Source of the DNA: Teratosphaeria epicoccoides
Lineage: Eukaryota; Ascomycota; Dothideomycetes; Mycosphaerellales; Teratosphaeriaceae
Direction: 5' to 3'
DNA length: 64,000 bases
Assembly (NCBI GenBank): GCA_021401465.1
Contig: JADDMT010000017.1
Coordinates: forward strand, 248,001 to 312,000
Below are positions 35,301-42,688 of the stretch, one piece after another; position 1 is the stretch's first letter; each line of letters opens with the position of its first letter. The notes beneath the pieces are model-generated. The model was not told the DNA's origin and did not search any database. It saw only the letters and a list, made by a program, of their open reading frames with translations. Made by a program: the position numbers and the translations under genes.

Positions 35301-36360
35301 GCACTTTGTCTTTAGTCTCCTTGAGTTTCGTGTCAGATGAGAAACTCGCAGTGACACCATGTCGCTTCGCCTTTTCCAGAATCTTCATCGTGAGTTGCGC
35401 GCCACCACTGCTCAGTTGTGCCTCAATACCATCTACAGCGGTTTCCATTGCCAGCCAAAAGTTCTTCTCTTGCGTTGTGCTACCGACAGGCCGCTCGTCG
35501 GCTATCCCCATGAACTCCCGAATCGTCTTGATCCAGTCGTTGGCCATGTTCTGTAGCTTGTTGAGTAACGTGCTGTCGCTGACAACGGCATCTGGTATGT
35601 GCATTGCTGCGGTATGCCAATTACCGCCCGCATCATCCAGCAACGCCCGGACTGCGTCGTGTATCTGCAACCGCGGCGCCTCTACCTCAATATTCTGCTG
35701 TAAGTTCTGGAGACTGACTTCCAGGTCTGCCAGCCGCCGTCTTGCGCCTGATATGCCGGTCCGTGCCTCTCCGTCTTGCCGCAGCTTGTCGTTCGTAGGC
35801 TCCGAGCCTCTTGCTGCTGCCTCGAAGAACGGGCTCAATGCACCTCGCACGAGCGCATGTAGACTCTCATATGGCGATACTGATGCTCCACTCTCCGATA
35901 GGTTGGATGCGCCAGGCAGCGGCAAGTTGACCACCGACACTTGTCTGCTGATAGGAGCGTTTGGCGAGATGGGAGCCGGGCGTTTGAGGAAAGCTACGCA
36001 TGCCGTTGTTCGCAACGAGTATGTCACTTCCGAGCTCAATATGTATGTGTCCTCCTGGTGTGCGGCCTCACCGTTGATCTGTCCATTTTCCTGCTGCGGT
36101 GCAACTTGTTTCAGCACGTACAGTGCAGTTTGCGGCTCAAGTGCAAACCTCTGACATCGAGCCACCGTCTCTGATTGTATTGCTTCATTCAACAAGCTGC
36201 CTGGCCCTGACAACTCTTGCTCAGATGCGCCTAGGGTCACCTCCAACACGCCGGTCAGGTATTTGACGATTGCCTGGGGGTCGACGGCAGGGGGAGCCGG
36301 TGAGGCTGGCATGCCGTTGGTAGGGACGCCATTGACTCCTTGGACCACAGGCTCCTCCAT
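23398..36360 (-). CDS. Cytoplasmic dynein heavy chain
   Basis: This is the minus-end microtubule motor for nuclear migration, spindle positioning and endosome transport in hyphae. One uninterrupted frame of about 4320 codons, close to the size recalled for Aspergillus nudA and Neurospora ro-1. ATG at 36360; the codon before it is GTG. The N-terminal half (1 to about 1700) is tail and linker. Walker A motifs mark AAA1 at about 1915 (GPAGTGKTESVK), AAA2 at about 2211 (GSSGTGKSTAW), AAA3 at about 2575 (GPPGSGKTMT) and AAA4 at about 2919 (GVSGSGKTTLS). AAA1 has Walker B CFDEFNRL and AAA3 has VVFCDEINLP. Coiled-coil stalk arms (about 3160-3255 and 3390-3455) flank the microtubule-binding domain, which begins near the NPPSGVKLALESVC block (about 3284). 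AAA5 and AAA6 follow. The C-terminus is short, as in other fungi, without the extended domain of animal dyneins. No intron is needed. Confidence 0.97.
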   Translation of the reverse strand: MEEPVVQGVNGVPTNGMPASPAPPAVDPQAIVKYLTGVLEVTLGASEQELSGPGSLLNEAIQSETVARCQRFALEPQTALYVLKQVAPQQENGQINGEAAHQEDTYILSSEVTYSLRTTACVAFLKRPAPISPNAPISRQVSVVNLPLPGASNLSESGASVSPYESLHALVRGALSPFFEAAARGSEPTNDKLRQDGEARTGISGARRRLADLEVSLQNLQQNIEVEAPRLQIHDAVRALLDDAGGNWHTAAMHIPDAVVSDSTLLNKLQNMANDWIKTIREFMGIADERPVGSTTQEKNFWLAMETAVDGIEAQLSSGGAQLTMKILEKAKRHGVTASFSSDTKLKETKDKVQKYNALFHGFPIEEMLSATSVEKLRDALDDVFNHLNKKLRISPYPVRRALPLVEAISADLDARLHDLLHGRMLMHLSFEDFKRIVDQVSEVWDFWDDNVKEFTNVARDGQRRRPDKFIPIKISKRHDKTQDRLQYIATFRDNHEQLQKTIVNVLGPEEDAADAPDATSTPVIVQEMGDVDAVEEIAEAYMAVKDVDVLDTSPEGERLWTQAEAAYNERTSRVENSIIARLRDRLAVAKTAQEMFRVFSKFNALFVRPKIRGAITEYQVQLINNVREDIDSLQRRFTHQYGQSEAHAMAQLHDLPPISGAIIRARQIERQLNSYMSKVGDILGPKWDQHTDGQRLLQLGEGFRRKLDTKPIFDDWLRDISRRHLSISGRLFAITQNRAKGNVMEIHVNFDSQVITLFKEVRNLLWLNFPVPHAIGNVSKEARRVYPFAVSLMESLNTLSQTNAAIENMPEVTFLLCGFRNDVQSFIAKGTSVRWETFVLAYDVHMRHIGEEGVARSSGDDKLHVQFVRNLGAAISTLQSKVAMLSTIQISFKATLHELHTCPFTTEAFKTHLEALQRFIDQLNLEAYSNISYWVSKMNEKVVETLRTRLQQALKDWSEDFEQGNAAALRREGAPNVQTFKHDIVMQNQLIQLEPPLQDAKAGWLQNLHVWLGVVCNLPRIQASRFENALSLSALSGIKTYSELPLLCMDSLSALYGSIESKLAAAQGYVDEWLQFQSLWDLQMDQIQEDIGDELDLWLQLILEIRQKRDTFDTSGNKRIFGHLIVDYEQVQSKVNAKYDQWQHDLLAHFSELFATRLVDVFAELQRARKDLEGSSMQTSSTAQAVSFITIVQTCKRQTKIWEPEMETFRQGQQTLSRLRFQYPKDWLYVEQVDHEWTALIEVLGRKSKLIADQTDALRAKIIAEDGVMSRRIGEATERWNEQRPVSGAIPPAEAVATLEKFDTELSQLREQSEMVSKTKEALELPVSPDNVLATLLEEVQDFKSVWANLTIVWDQLSDLRDQPWNSIQPRKLRQSLDNLIKTTKEMPSRMRQYAAFEHVQSILRQLLKVNPLLTEMRSDAVRERHWVRIFKNLQPAKRYSAISMTLGDVWDLRLGPSESVIRDVIAQAQGEMALEEFVRSVREHWQSYTLELVNYQNKCRLIRGWDDLFAKCSDHLNSLHAMRHSPYYKEFEEEASAWEDRLNRIHVLFDVWIDVQRQWVYLEGVFTGNADIKHLLPVESSRFANINSEFMSVLKKVYRSPQVLEVLNIPDVQRSLERLADLLNKIQKALGEYLEKERVSFPRFYFVGDEDLLEIIGNSNDTVRIAKHLRKMFAGISGLLLDDESNILGLTSKEGERLLLRKPINLVATPKINDWLKALESGMRDTLSDSLVDAVAAFDEIEDDDTKEFEKYISEYPGQIVVLASQAVWTARVKTALSKGNGALQAVFDSLAARLRYLASAVLQELEPLYRRKCEHLITEFVHQRDVTERLINGGADSPGHYLWLLQMRYDFEASAQPLDRMQIKVANAVLAYGFEYLGVPDRLVRTPLTDRCFLTLSQALCQRLGGSPYGPAGTGKTESVKALGVQLGRFTLVFNCDDTFDFQAMGRIFLGLSQVGAWGCFDEFNRLEERILSAVSQQIQNIQVGLRKRVQDPNAQIDLIGRQLKVHMLTGLFITMNPGYAGRSNLPDNLKKLFRSVAMSKPDKEIIAEVMLFSQGFSEAKSLSRQTVPFFDKCSAGLSKQPHYDFGLRALKSVLVSSGGLKRLRLAAGNEQAADFEPQIIVQSIRETIAPKLVRADAQLMEQIEAESFPGVQYVPASLEKLRTALQEVVRERQLVATDSWLTKVLQLYQIQTLHHGVMMVGSSGTGKSTAWQVLLAALQKDDGVEGICHVIDPKVMSKESLYGSLDSTTREWTDGLFTSILRKVVDNLRGEDSKRHWIVFDGDVDPEWVENLNSVLDDNKLLTLPNGERLGLPPNVRIMFEVETLKYATLATVSRCGMVWFSDDTVELDVVLSRHVAQLRTATFEDLEEDTALPASAEARSASLTLMAEILKQTLTTNDFVRKALERCEGCHHIMEFTSIRAIGTLFSLLRKACRNVLEYNIQHSDFPLNDEQVEAYLSKKVLVATVWAMTGDCPLAERKTFGDFLAGLATLEMPLLSEQTSLIDYEVMLPDAAWAPWQNQVPTIEINTHTVTQTDMVIPTIDTIRHEDVLYSYLAEHKPLLLCGPPGSGKTMTLFSALRKLPNMETVGLNFSSATTPDLLVKTLEQYCDYRKTLSGVTMAPRQIGRWLVVFCDEINLPAPDKYGTQRVISFLRQLVEHGGFWRTTSKTWVSLERIQFVGACNPPTDAGRTPLGLRFLRHAPLVMVDYPGELSLTQIYGTFNNAILKIIPTLRGYSDALTRAMIEVYLKSQKRFTADIQPHYVYSPRELTRWVRAVYEAIKPLEILSLEGLVRIWAHEAFRLFSDRLITDEERRWTEETVNKVALEHFPNIDEEAALQRPILFSNWLSKNYVPVARDQLRDFVKARLRTFCDEELDVPLILFNDVLEHVLRIDRVFRQPQGHLILIGVSGSGKTTLSRFVAWMNGLSVFQIKVHGKYSSEDFDDDLRNVLRRCGCKSEKICFIMDESNVLDSGFLERMNTLLANGEVPGLFEGDEYATLMTACKEGAQRQGLLLDSQEELYKWFTQQIVRNLHVVFTMNPPTEGLSSKAATSPALFNRCVLNWFGDWSDQALYQVAFELTQSVDIDKSTFNAPDSLPIEFEQLEMPLSHRDAVVNSMVHVHHSLRYFNDRLQRQQSKTTYLTPRQFLDFVAQFVKLYAEKRDDLEEQQRHLNVGLDKLRETVEKVSELKKSLAEKKSELERKDTEAGEKLQRMVADQREAEQRKTASLEIQAALEKQEKEVATRREVVLSDLAKAEPAVVEAQRSVSNIKRQHLTEVRSMQNPPSGVKLALESVCTLLGHKATDWKSIVGIVRRDDFIASIVNYDNERQMTNQNRVRMRRDYLSNDDFTFERVNRASKACGPLVQWVEAQVSYSEILDRVGPLRAEVDQLEEEALQTKAEAKMIENTLIDLERSIATYKTEYAALISQTEAIKQEMTRVQSKVDRSMRLLNSLSSERGRWEDSSKTFETQMETLVGDVFLAAAFLAYGGLYDQQHRRAMLEDWSLHLSSSGIALKPQNALSEYLSSADERQQWHDHSLPVDELCTENAIMLKRYNRYPLIIDPSGRVTQFLQNESNERRLTVTSFLDSSFVKQLESALRFGNPILIQDAEHMDPILNHVLNKEYQRTGGRVLIQLGKQEIDFSPAFKLYLSTRDPSAHFAPDVCSRTTFVNFTVTQSSLKTQTLNEVLKSERPDVDERRSNLVKMQGEFTQRLRRLERMLLQALNESRGNILDDENVIQTLETLKNEAADIMAKAAETDGVMTEVNNIMATYDIIARSCSAIYAVLEQLYHVHHFYQFSLQYFVDIFEDVLSAARDSAERDSRTRIDLMIRELFSKTYRETSASLLQRDRLAFAVLLAQASPFPMDKYLIDVLLDEALPGADVSSSTAQKSTAISNASRIGALKELVAGANKDDFETFLTVEAAEDHVPGKDKASGNPNDKALKELLFVKLLRLDRLIPAIEKFVNTVFGQSFLDVAEDLGRVADSTIASSPIALCSSPGFDASYKVDQLVERTGKSCASVAMGSNESVASADTALASAAANGSWVLIKNVHLAPDWLQNLVKRIDSLKPNDDFRLFLSMESSPKIPSSLLRVSRVLMYEQPAGIRANMRDSLSSLPDQAVQQPVEKARVHFLLSYLHAVVQERLRYAPRLGWKGFWEFNDADYDCSAFIIQWWTDSVAKGRSNIAPRSIPWEMLRYLIAEMYGGKVDNAGDFDELKSLVDKTLTAEAFEEGFNLIGEVAGDAAIGVALPGGTTKKDFTQWVKELPEREPPTFLGLPANAEKLLLVAHAEEMLKNLKTVMSVLDEGEHVMAEAAEA

Positions 36361-37243
36361 CACGAGTCTACTGCTGCGTTGTAGAGTGCATCGGAATGGC
36401 TCGACTTGCTACTTTCCGAGCGAAACCCTCTCCCTATTATTCCAAGGGCAATATGTTGACCGCCAGTGTCGGCGGGCCGAAAGTATTCGATCGTTAGTAA
36501 GCGTGAGGGCGATGGCAAGCCCGTCGAGGGGCGTGTTTCTGGGGCCGGTTACTGTATTCTGGTGATGTTAATGTGCAGCGACAGCATGGATACATGTACG
36601 CGTTTATCAGCACGCGCAAATGAAGCGACAACTTTAGTGCCCCCCACTAGCGCTACAACTACTGCTTCGAATTTCCTTACCCCCCAAACCTTGGAATCAG
36701 ATGACAGCCGAGATCAATGATTCGTATCATCAAGTGGTCATTAGATTATCAACCAGCTAATTGATGGAATTGCTGACATCTCTACCTACGTGAAAACATC
36801 ATACTCATAGACTTTGGTGAATCAATGCTCGGAATTGACATATCTTTGACGTTACTCAACCCCGATGCAGACTTATACCTGGCTCCGCTCGAAGAGCAGG
36901 CAGCCCGCGCTCTGCATCCCATGCCAGTAGATGTACTAAACATCCCGAAATGATCATGAACGCCATCTCTGATGCGTGGCTGGTCATACTGTTCCTTCCA
37001 ATCTCATCTTCTCTAGTATGTCCTTGAATGCGATACAACCTCAACAACGCCGCCTCCTGCCAAAAGGTGCCCAAAGATACTCCTTCATTTCCAGCAGAAG
37101 CGTCGAAGGTAACCAGCCGATACTGCGGACAAGCGTAGGCATCGACTGCACTGCTGCATCTGCGGGAAACAAGGCTCAACGTCAACGATCGTGGCTCATT
37201 AAACGAAAGCGCACATACCAGCGGCTATGCAGGGTGGTGTGGC
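36361..37243. other. Intergenic region upstream of dynein gene
   Basis: About 0.9 kb with the dynein promoter and the Rho4 3' end. Short open frames only; no supported feature. Confidence 0.5.
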
Positions 37244-38165
37244 TCAAAGGATCGTGCATTTACTCGTCTTCTTCTTTTTGGGTGGCGGCACCAAAGCCTT
37301 CCCCGGGCCCAGACCGCCTCTCCGCGCTGACGCTGCTGCTTCCTCAGCGAGTTGGTCTTGGCCTCGGACAGCAATATCGATTGCCGTGTCGAAAATCTCG
37401 TGAACACCGCTCATTTCTTTCGAGGAGCACTCCATGTACATTGCGCCCATCTTGTCGGCAACAGCACGGCCTTGGCGGTGCGTGATCGGCGTGAGACCTT
37501 GTGCTTTGAGAAGCTCAATGCACGTCCGCTTGTTCCGAAGATCTGACTTGAGGCCGCACAGGATTATTGGTGTCGTCGGGCAGAAATGAAGGACTTCAGG
37601 GTACCACTACAAGCAATGGGTCAGCGCAAGCCTGGCAGGCTAGGTCGCCCAGACTTACCTTGTCCAACACGTTCTCGAGCGAATTGGGGCAGTCAATGGC
37701 AAAGCAGACGAACAAGAGATCCGTCTCTGGGTATGACAACGGCCTCAGTCGGTCGTACTCCTCCTGACCTGCTGTGTCCCATAGGGCCAGCTCAACGCTC
37801 TTGCCAGACTGCTTGTGCTCTACCTGGGTAATGTAGTTCTCGAAAACTGTTGGCACGTATTTCTGTACGGTCATCAGCAGCCGCTTTATGGTATTCGCGC
37901 ATGAGTTGTCTACCTCGGGGAAGTATCCTTGCGAATAGCTGATCAAAAGACACGTCTTTCCGCATCCTCCGTCTCCGACAACCACAAACTTCTTGCTGTA
38001 CTCCGGCGGCGCCGTGATGTTGGTTCGCCCACTGCTAGTGGTGTTGACAGTCCCGTCACTGCCCCTCGTCGACCGGCGGTAGCTGTCGCCCCGTGTGAGA
38101 AAGGATTTGCTGCTGTTCTTGCGCCGGAGATGATCGTAGCTGGGTACCGCCTGTACGGAGGTCAT
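37244..38165 (-). CDS. RHO4: Rho-family GTPase Rho4
   Basis: This 272-aa small GTPase acts in septation and wall integrity in filamentous fungi. Exons: 37914-38165, 37659-37862, 37244-37606; introns are 51 bp (in frame, stop-free) and 52 bp. About 58 N-terminal residues rich in Ser, Arg and Thr precede the G domain, as is typical of Rho4. Visible motifs are the P-loop GDGGCGKT (64-71), switch I YVPTVFENY, switch II WDTAGQEEYDRLRPLSY and the Rho insert region NKRTCIELLKAQG. The C-terminus has a polybasic stretch (KKKKTSK) and the CAAX box CTIL, whose final Leu predicts geranylgeranylation. Retention of the first intron would insert 17 residues right after the P-loop helix, before switch I. It diverges from the LCB3-type gene. 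Confidence 0.94.
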
Positions 38166-38904
38166 ATTGAGAGGTGGGAATAATGCACTTGTATTTGGAC
38201 CTGTTTGCAGTAGAAATGCGTCGCTATGGGATGTGGATGGTGGAATGTGTGGTAATTGTCAGTTGAGGATCCAAGAAGAGCGGGTGAAACAGTCGCGTGC
38301 ATTGTTGACGCTGGTTGCTAGGTGAGCTAAGGGGGCAACGGCGGCTCTCACGCATAAGTCTCGCCATGACCCCATCAGCCATCGTCCTCCAAGGACGACA
38401 TCCGTTTCGTCAGAGCACCTTTGACTGTAATCGCTATGACTGTGCGAAATTTGTCTCAGCGTGACGATAGGTAACATGTTCGCCTGTGCGAGATTGATGG
38501 CAGGTTGAATGGTCTTTGACATGGAGGACGGTGAGACTGACTGATGACGCTGTTGACTGCTTGCCATGGTTGAGTTGAACATTATTATGTTTCTAACTCT
38601 TCTCATCAACCTGTCGACTTCGTTGATTGATCATTGATGCCAAGCCATATCGGATCCGAGGCCGAGCGAAAGCGAGGGGCAGCGGCTCAACTTTTGCGCT
38701 TCCAACTCTTCGTGACGATTATTCCCACTGCCCAGGTTGCAAGCTTGCGTGTGTTTTCGTGGCTCCTTGGCGCCAGACTTTCCTTGACGATGTCGACTTT
38801 TCGCTGATATGGATTGGGTGCGGGCCGCGACTCCCTCTTGCAGGCCGCCTGAATATCGTCCGCCTTCTCATCCAGCTTAATCACATGCCGAGACCAAGGC
38901 AAAT
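38166..38904. other. Divergent intergenic region RHO4 / LCB3-type gene
   Basis: About 0.74 kb, presumably with both promoters. No gene or repeat is supported. Confidence 0.5.
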
Positions 38905-40563
38905 ATGGCAACATACAAGGTACCTGAGCGATATCAAGCTCACCTGAGCCGGACCCCTTCTCCCAACAAGGATCCGGATGCTGGGCTGAGAGGACTTGGT
39001 CACTATGAGCGACGTCTTCCTCGATGGAGGTTCAAGTTGCGTCAAGCATTGATTCCAATTGTGCGATGGGAAACTCCTTATCTGGGGCGTCTACAGTCAT
39101 ATTGCCGGTCGCCGCCTCTCGACACCTATTTTGCCTTCACCGCGAATCTAGGCACTCATACCTTCTTCATGACCGCGTTGCCGATCTGCTTCTGGTGTGG
39201 CTATCCAGAAATGGGCATTGCACTAGTACACATGTTGGCGATGGGCGTCTACTTCAGCGGTTTCGCAAAGGACCTGGTCTGCCTGCCACGCCCCCTGTCG
39301 CCTCCTCTACAGCGTATCACCATGTCGGGCTCAGCCGCTCTGGAATATGGCTTTCCATCAACGCACACTACCAACGCAGTTTCTGTGGCTCTGTATTGTC
39401 TCTACCAACTGCAGAGATCGAGCAGTGAATACTCAGAGCTGGAATACGCCGTCTTGACAGTGGGATGCTATTGCTATGCTATCTCAATCACACTTGGTCG
39501 TATGTACTGTGGCATGCATGGCTTTTTCGATGTCGTGCTCGGCGGGCTACTGGGTGCACTAATCGCGTGGATTCGTATTGCCTTTGGCACTGTATTTGAT
39601 CATTGGATACTCGCCGGCAGTTGGACTCGTCCGGCTCTTGCAGTGGCTGCGCTGGCAATAGCAGTCCGCGTGCATCCCGAGCCTGCCGACAATTGTCCCT
39701 GCTATGACGACAGTGTTGCCTTCATTGGGGTTGTGATGGGTGCAGAAATCGGGACATGGCATCTGGCAAAGACGCTATGGGCAGCGAACACAATCAGCTG
39801 CTCGCTTCAGGACATGTACCCATTTAATAACAATGACATGCTGAGGTCAGCAGCACGCATCGCTGGTGGCATCCTGGTAGTTTTCGTCTGGAGAGCGGCA
39901 ATGAAGCCGACACTTCTTCGAAGTCTGCCGCCTGTCTTCAGGATCGTCGACCGTTATGGTCTGGCTATCCCTAGGCGCTACTTCTTACAGTCTGGGCAGT
40001 ATGAGACCGTGCCACCACTTCGAAAAGACGACAATGTCATTCCTCAAGCGTCAGAGATCCCGGCTATGATCAAGAATCTGCGGCATCCACGAGAACGCAC
40101 AGTCTCTATCGGCCCGCAGTCGGAAGCGGATGCACGCGAGTTCATAGCAGATCGCGAGCAGCGACGCCGCAACACTCGCTCTGAAGGGAGTGATGCAAGC
40201 AAAGATTCTTTGCGGCAGCGCACGAACAAGATGCCGTTGTCAACGCCAAACTCCATCCGCAGGAATGTAGCAGCTACAGCATTAAGTCAGCCTTGCTCGT
40301 ATCTGGACGTCCACATTGAGAGTGAGGCGAATCTGCAGGTCGGAGCAGCAGAGATCAGCCTGCTCACGCCGCCGCCAAGCGATGGAGGGGCTTTGAGCGA
40401 TGGTGAAGACACCGAGCGAGACAGAGAGATGTTCTCACACCTCAAAAAGCCGAGAATACGATACGATGTGGAGGTAATGACGAAGTTGGTTGTTTACGCC
40501 GGCATTGCGTGGTGGGCAGTTGAGGGTAATCCGAGGTGGTTCCGCGCGATAGGTATTGCTTAG
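38905..40563 (+). CDS. Sphingoid long-chain base 1-phosphate phosphatase (LCB3-type)
   Basis: The 552-aa PAP2-family membrane phosphatase probably dephosphorylates dihydrosphingosine-1-phosphate in the ER, setting the balance between signalling bases and ceramide synthesis. The three PAP2 catalytic motifs are visible: K122-DLVCLPRP, GFPSTH (149-154) and GRMYCGMHGFFD (198-209, with H205 and D209). Hydrophobic helices surround them, starting with FFMTALPICFWCGYPEMGIALVHM. A long hydrophilic Ser/Arg segment (about 375-520) precedes a final hydrophobic stretch (VVYAGIAWWAVEG). It is a single exon. The order of motifs and the PLSPPLQRITMSGSAALEYGFPS block match fungal Lcb3/Ysr3 rather than lipid-phosphate phosphatases of the Dpp1 type. 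Confidence 0.9.
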   Translation: MATYKVPERYQAHLSRTPSPNKDPDAGLRGLGHYERRLPRWRFKLRQALIPIVRWETPYLGRLQSYCRSPPLDTYFAFTANLGTHTFFMTALPICFWCGYPEMGIALVHMLAMGVYFSGFAKDLVCLPRPLSPPLQRITMSGSAALEYGFPSTHTTNAVSVALYCLYQLQRSSSEYSELEYAVLTVGCYCYAISITLGRMYCGMHGFFDVVLGGLLGALIAWIRIAFGTVFDHWILAGSWTRPALAVAALAIAVRVHPEPADNCPCYDDSVAFIGVVMGAEIGTWHLAKTLWAANTISCSLQDMYPFNNNDMLRSAARIAGGILVVFVWRAAMKPTLLRSLPPVFRIVDRYGLAIPRRYFLQSGQYETVPPLRKDDNVIPQASEIPAMIKNLRHPRERTVSIGPQSEADAREFIADREQRRRNTRSEGSDASKDSLRQRTNKMPLSTPNSIRRNVAATALSQPCSYLDVHIESEANLQVGAAEISLLTPPPSDGGALSDGEDTERDREMFSHLKKPRIRYDVEVMTKLVVYAGIAWWAVEGNPRWFRAIGIA

Positions 40564-41106
40564 CTTCTGCGGAAACCATTTTACAATGCCACTCATACTG
40601 TACCACTTGCATTCTGGATTTGCACGTGAAGCCAACCTAGTGACTGGCGCTTGGACCACGCGGCCGGTCCCGGCGCTCCCGCTCGCCGCTCTGCCTTCTC
40701 CCGCAAGTCGCAGCTTGCTCCTTTACTACATATACTTCTCATCGCGCTCTTCCCATCAGCAATAATCTCACTTCATCAAACCCTCGGTCGCTCCCAACAC
40801 CGATCGCAGATCAAAAACTCCATTCAGCGCGGCTTCTCATCGAGTCCGCGACATCGACCAAACGCGACACGCCAGCCGCCGCAAGCAGAACACGCGAGCA
40901 TTTCACATTCACCAGCCTCGCGACTCACTCCAGTCGCTTGCTCGAGATACAGTTCTGCTTCACCCACGCCCGTGACCAAAAGATCGATAAGCGTCACTCG
41001 CATTTCGTGACTTGCCCAGACACAACACCAAACGCTCACCACAGCTCCGTGCATACGCAACCCGCCAAACCATATCTCGGCAACCACAAACATCACCACC
41101 TCCAAA
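40564..41106. other. Intergenic region and probable YRA1 5' leader
   Basis: About 540 bases. The part from about 40750 is CA- and pyrimidine-rich with many caacacc/cctcgc tracts, like a highly expressed fungal 5' leader. No gene is supported. Confidence 0.5.
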
Positions 41107-42688
41107 ATGTCCAACAAGCTCGACCAGTCGCTCGACACCATCATGACAGAGAATAAAACTACCCGCAAAGCCGGCGCTGGTCGTCCTCAGAAGCGCCGCG
41201 CTGCCACCAAGGCAAAGAAGGCCCTCACCAACGCCCCAGCTGGCGGCGTGCAGAAGAATGCTAAATTTCCCACTGCGCCAGCAGTCAAGGCCCCCGTCGG
41301 CGAAAGCAAAATCATCATCAGCAACTTGCCGCAGGATGTGGACGAGAAGCAGCTCAAGGTACGTTGACTGGAATAAATGGATCCTCGACGAGCGATTTTT
41401 GCCGCCTTTCTTTCGCTCGTATATCACGCCTCCATCGACCTGAGTTTCGATCACGGTATAGCATGGTAGCCGAGTGTGGACTATATGGTCCTCTGAGACG
41501 CTCTAATCCGCTTAGCAATGGCTCGCTTCCTACGGAGCTTGAGGTACTGCAGCGGAAGCGAGATCTTTCCTATCTAGCACTTAGCCTGATGATAATGCCC
41601 GCCTGGTGAGCGGCGTATACGACGGCGTGCGTATGACAGCAAGAGCAGAAGCCAGTGAGCACAACAGCAGCAGCAGCAGCAGCAGCAGAGAAGAGCAATG
41701 AGCCATTGCCGATGGTAGTGGGACAGTCGACTAGCTGGGCGGAGCCCAACAGTGGAGAATATTGCGAAACTCTCTTGCCAGTCGGGACCGGTGATGCGAA
41801 AGCCGCATGATGGCGACAGTTGTTCTTGCCCGAGGCCTGGCTTGACAGAGACTGGTGGTGCAATCTCTGGCCTGTGCATCAGTCCACGAATGTTCCCTGG
41901 CATGGTTCTACCACAATCTGTCCTGCGATGCCTGGCATGACGGGCATACGCTTGGCGGATTGAACCAGCTGCTGCTGCTGCTCACTGGTGGACGCTATGA
42001 CTGCGATGCGTCAAAAAATGGACGAGGAGACGACTGCTTGCCATTTCTGTCCGAAAAATATGTGATGCAGAGCGCGATGAACACATTTGGTTCCTAGAGA
42101 CGCAACTGACATTGGACTATTCAGGACTTCCTTGTCAAGGCGATTGGAGGCGTCAAGAAGGTACTGATCTCGTACGGACCCACCGGCCATAGTCGCGGCG
42201 AGGTCACTGTCACATTCCACAAGCCCGACGCCGCCGCACGCGCTTACAAGGAATACAACGACGTCAAGATTGACGGACGGCCGATGAAGGTATGCAAGGG
42301 CGTGTACACATACTACCCTTACGACGGTTCTCTGACAACATGGTAGATTGAGATTGTTGGTGGAATGACCACAATTCCGTCCACCAAGAGTCTCTCGGAT
42401 CGCATTGCTCAGCCGAAGAATGCCGCGAAGGAGAACAAGAAGGCGGCTACGAAGAAGGATGGTCCCAAGTCTGCGACGAATGGCGCTGCGAAAGAGGCGG
42501 GAAGCAAGAAGAAGAAGGGAGGTCGTGCTGGCAGACCGAAGGCGAAGACTGCCGACGAGCTCGATGCTGAGATGGCTGACTACTGGACTACCGACGCCAA
42601 TGGTGCTGCTACTAGTGGCACCGCGACAAATGGGACTGCTGCGCCCGCTGATACCAACGGCGCAATGGATCAGGACGAGGTGTTGTAG
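41107..42688 (+). CDS. YRA1: mRNA export adaptor Yra1/ALYREF-like (REF family)
   Basis: The predicted 252-aa adaptor couples spliced mRNA to the Mex67 export receptor through the helicase Sub2. Exons: 41107-41358, 42125-42289, 42347-42688. The N-terminal box LDQSLDTIM and the C-terminal box ADELDAEMADYW (about 209-219) are the short helices that bind Sub2/UAP56. Between them lies a basic linker (RKAGAGRPQKRRAATKAKKA), one RRM (about 68-143; IIISNLPQDVDEKQLKDF ... GEVTVTFHKPDAAARAYKEYNDVKIDGRPMKIEIV) and a Lys/Ala/Gly-rich tail. The first intron is 766 bp, far longer than any other intron in the window, and the frame hits a stop two codons into it. Yeast YRA1 is known to carry an unusually long, inefficiently spliced intron used for autoregulation; the same may hold here. 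Confidence 0.92.
41359..42124 (+). other. YRA1: Long first intron of YRA1 (766 bp), candidate autoregulatory element
   Basis: Donor GTACGT, branch ACTGAC at 42105-42110, acceptor TTCAG ending at 42124. It interrupts the RRM in its first helix (EKQLK/DFLV). Read-through gives only Val-Arg then TGA, so unspliced mRNA would encode a truncated protein. It contains a CAG tract and a matching CTG tract (see the repeat entry). Confidence 0.85.
41652..41988 (+). repeat. CAG/CTG inverted repeat inside the YRA1 intron
   Basis: The left arm at 41652-41689 is ccagtgagca, then caa, then about eight CAG units. The right arm at 41965-41988 is ccag followed by about five CTG units and then tgctcactgg. The ten outer bases are perfectly complementary and the CAG/CTG tracts can extend the stem by about 14 pairs with a small bulge, looping out about 275 bases. 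Confidence 0.75.

Noticed and set aside
34991..36154. 387-codon Ser-rich plus-strand frame inside the dynein gene
   Set aside because: Antisense to the dynein tail; Ser richness mirrors the sense codons.
30700..38165. Dynein, Rho4 and the sphingolipid phosphatase considered as a functional gene cluster
   Set aside because: They have separate promoters and unrelated core roles; adjacency alone is not evidence of a system.
41661..41689. CAG tract considered as coding poly-Gln or Ser in an extra YRA1 exon
   Set aside because: It lies in an intron whose frame closes two codons after the donor; no flanking splice sites define an exon around it.
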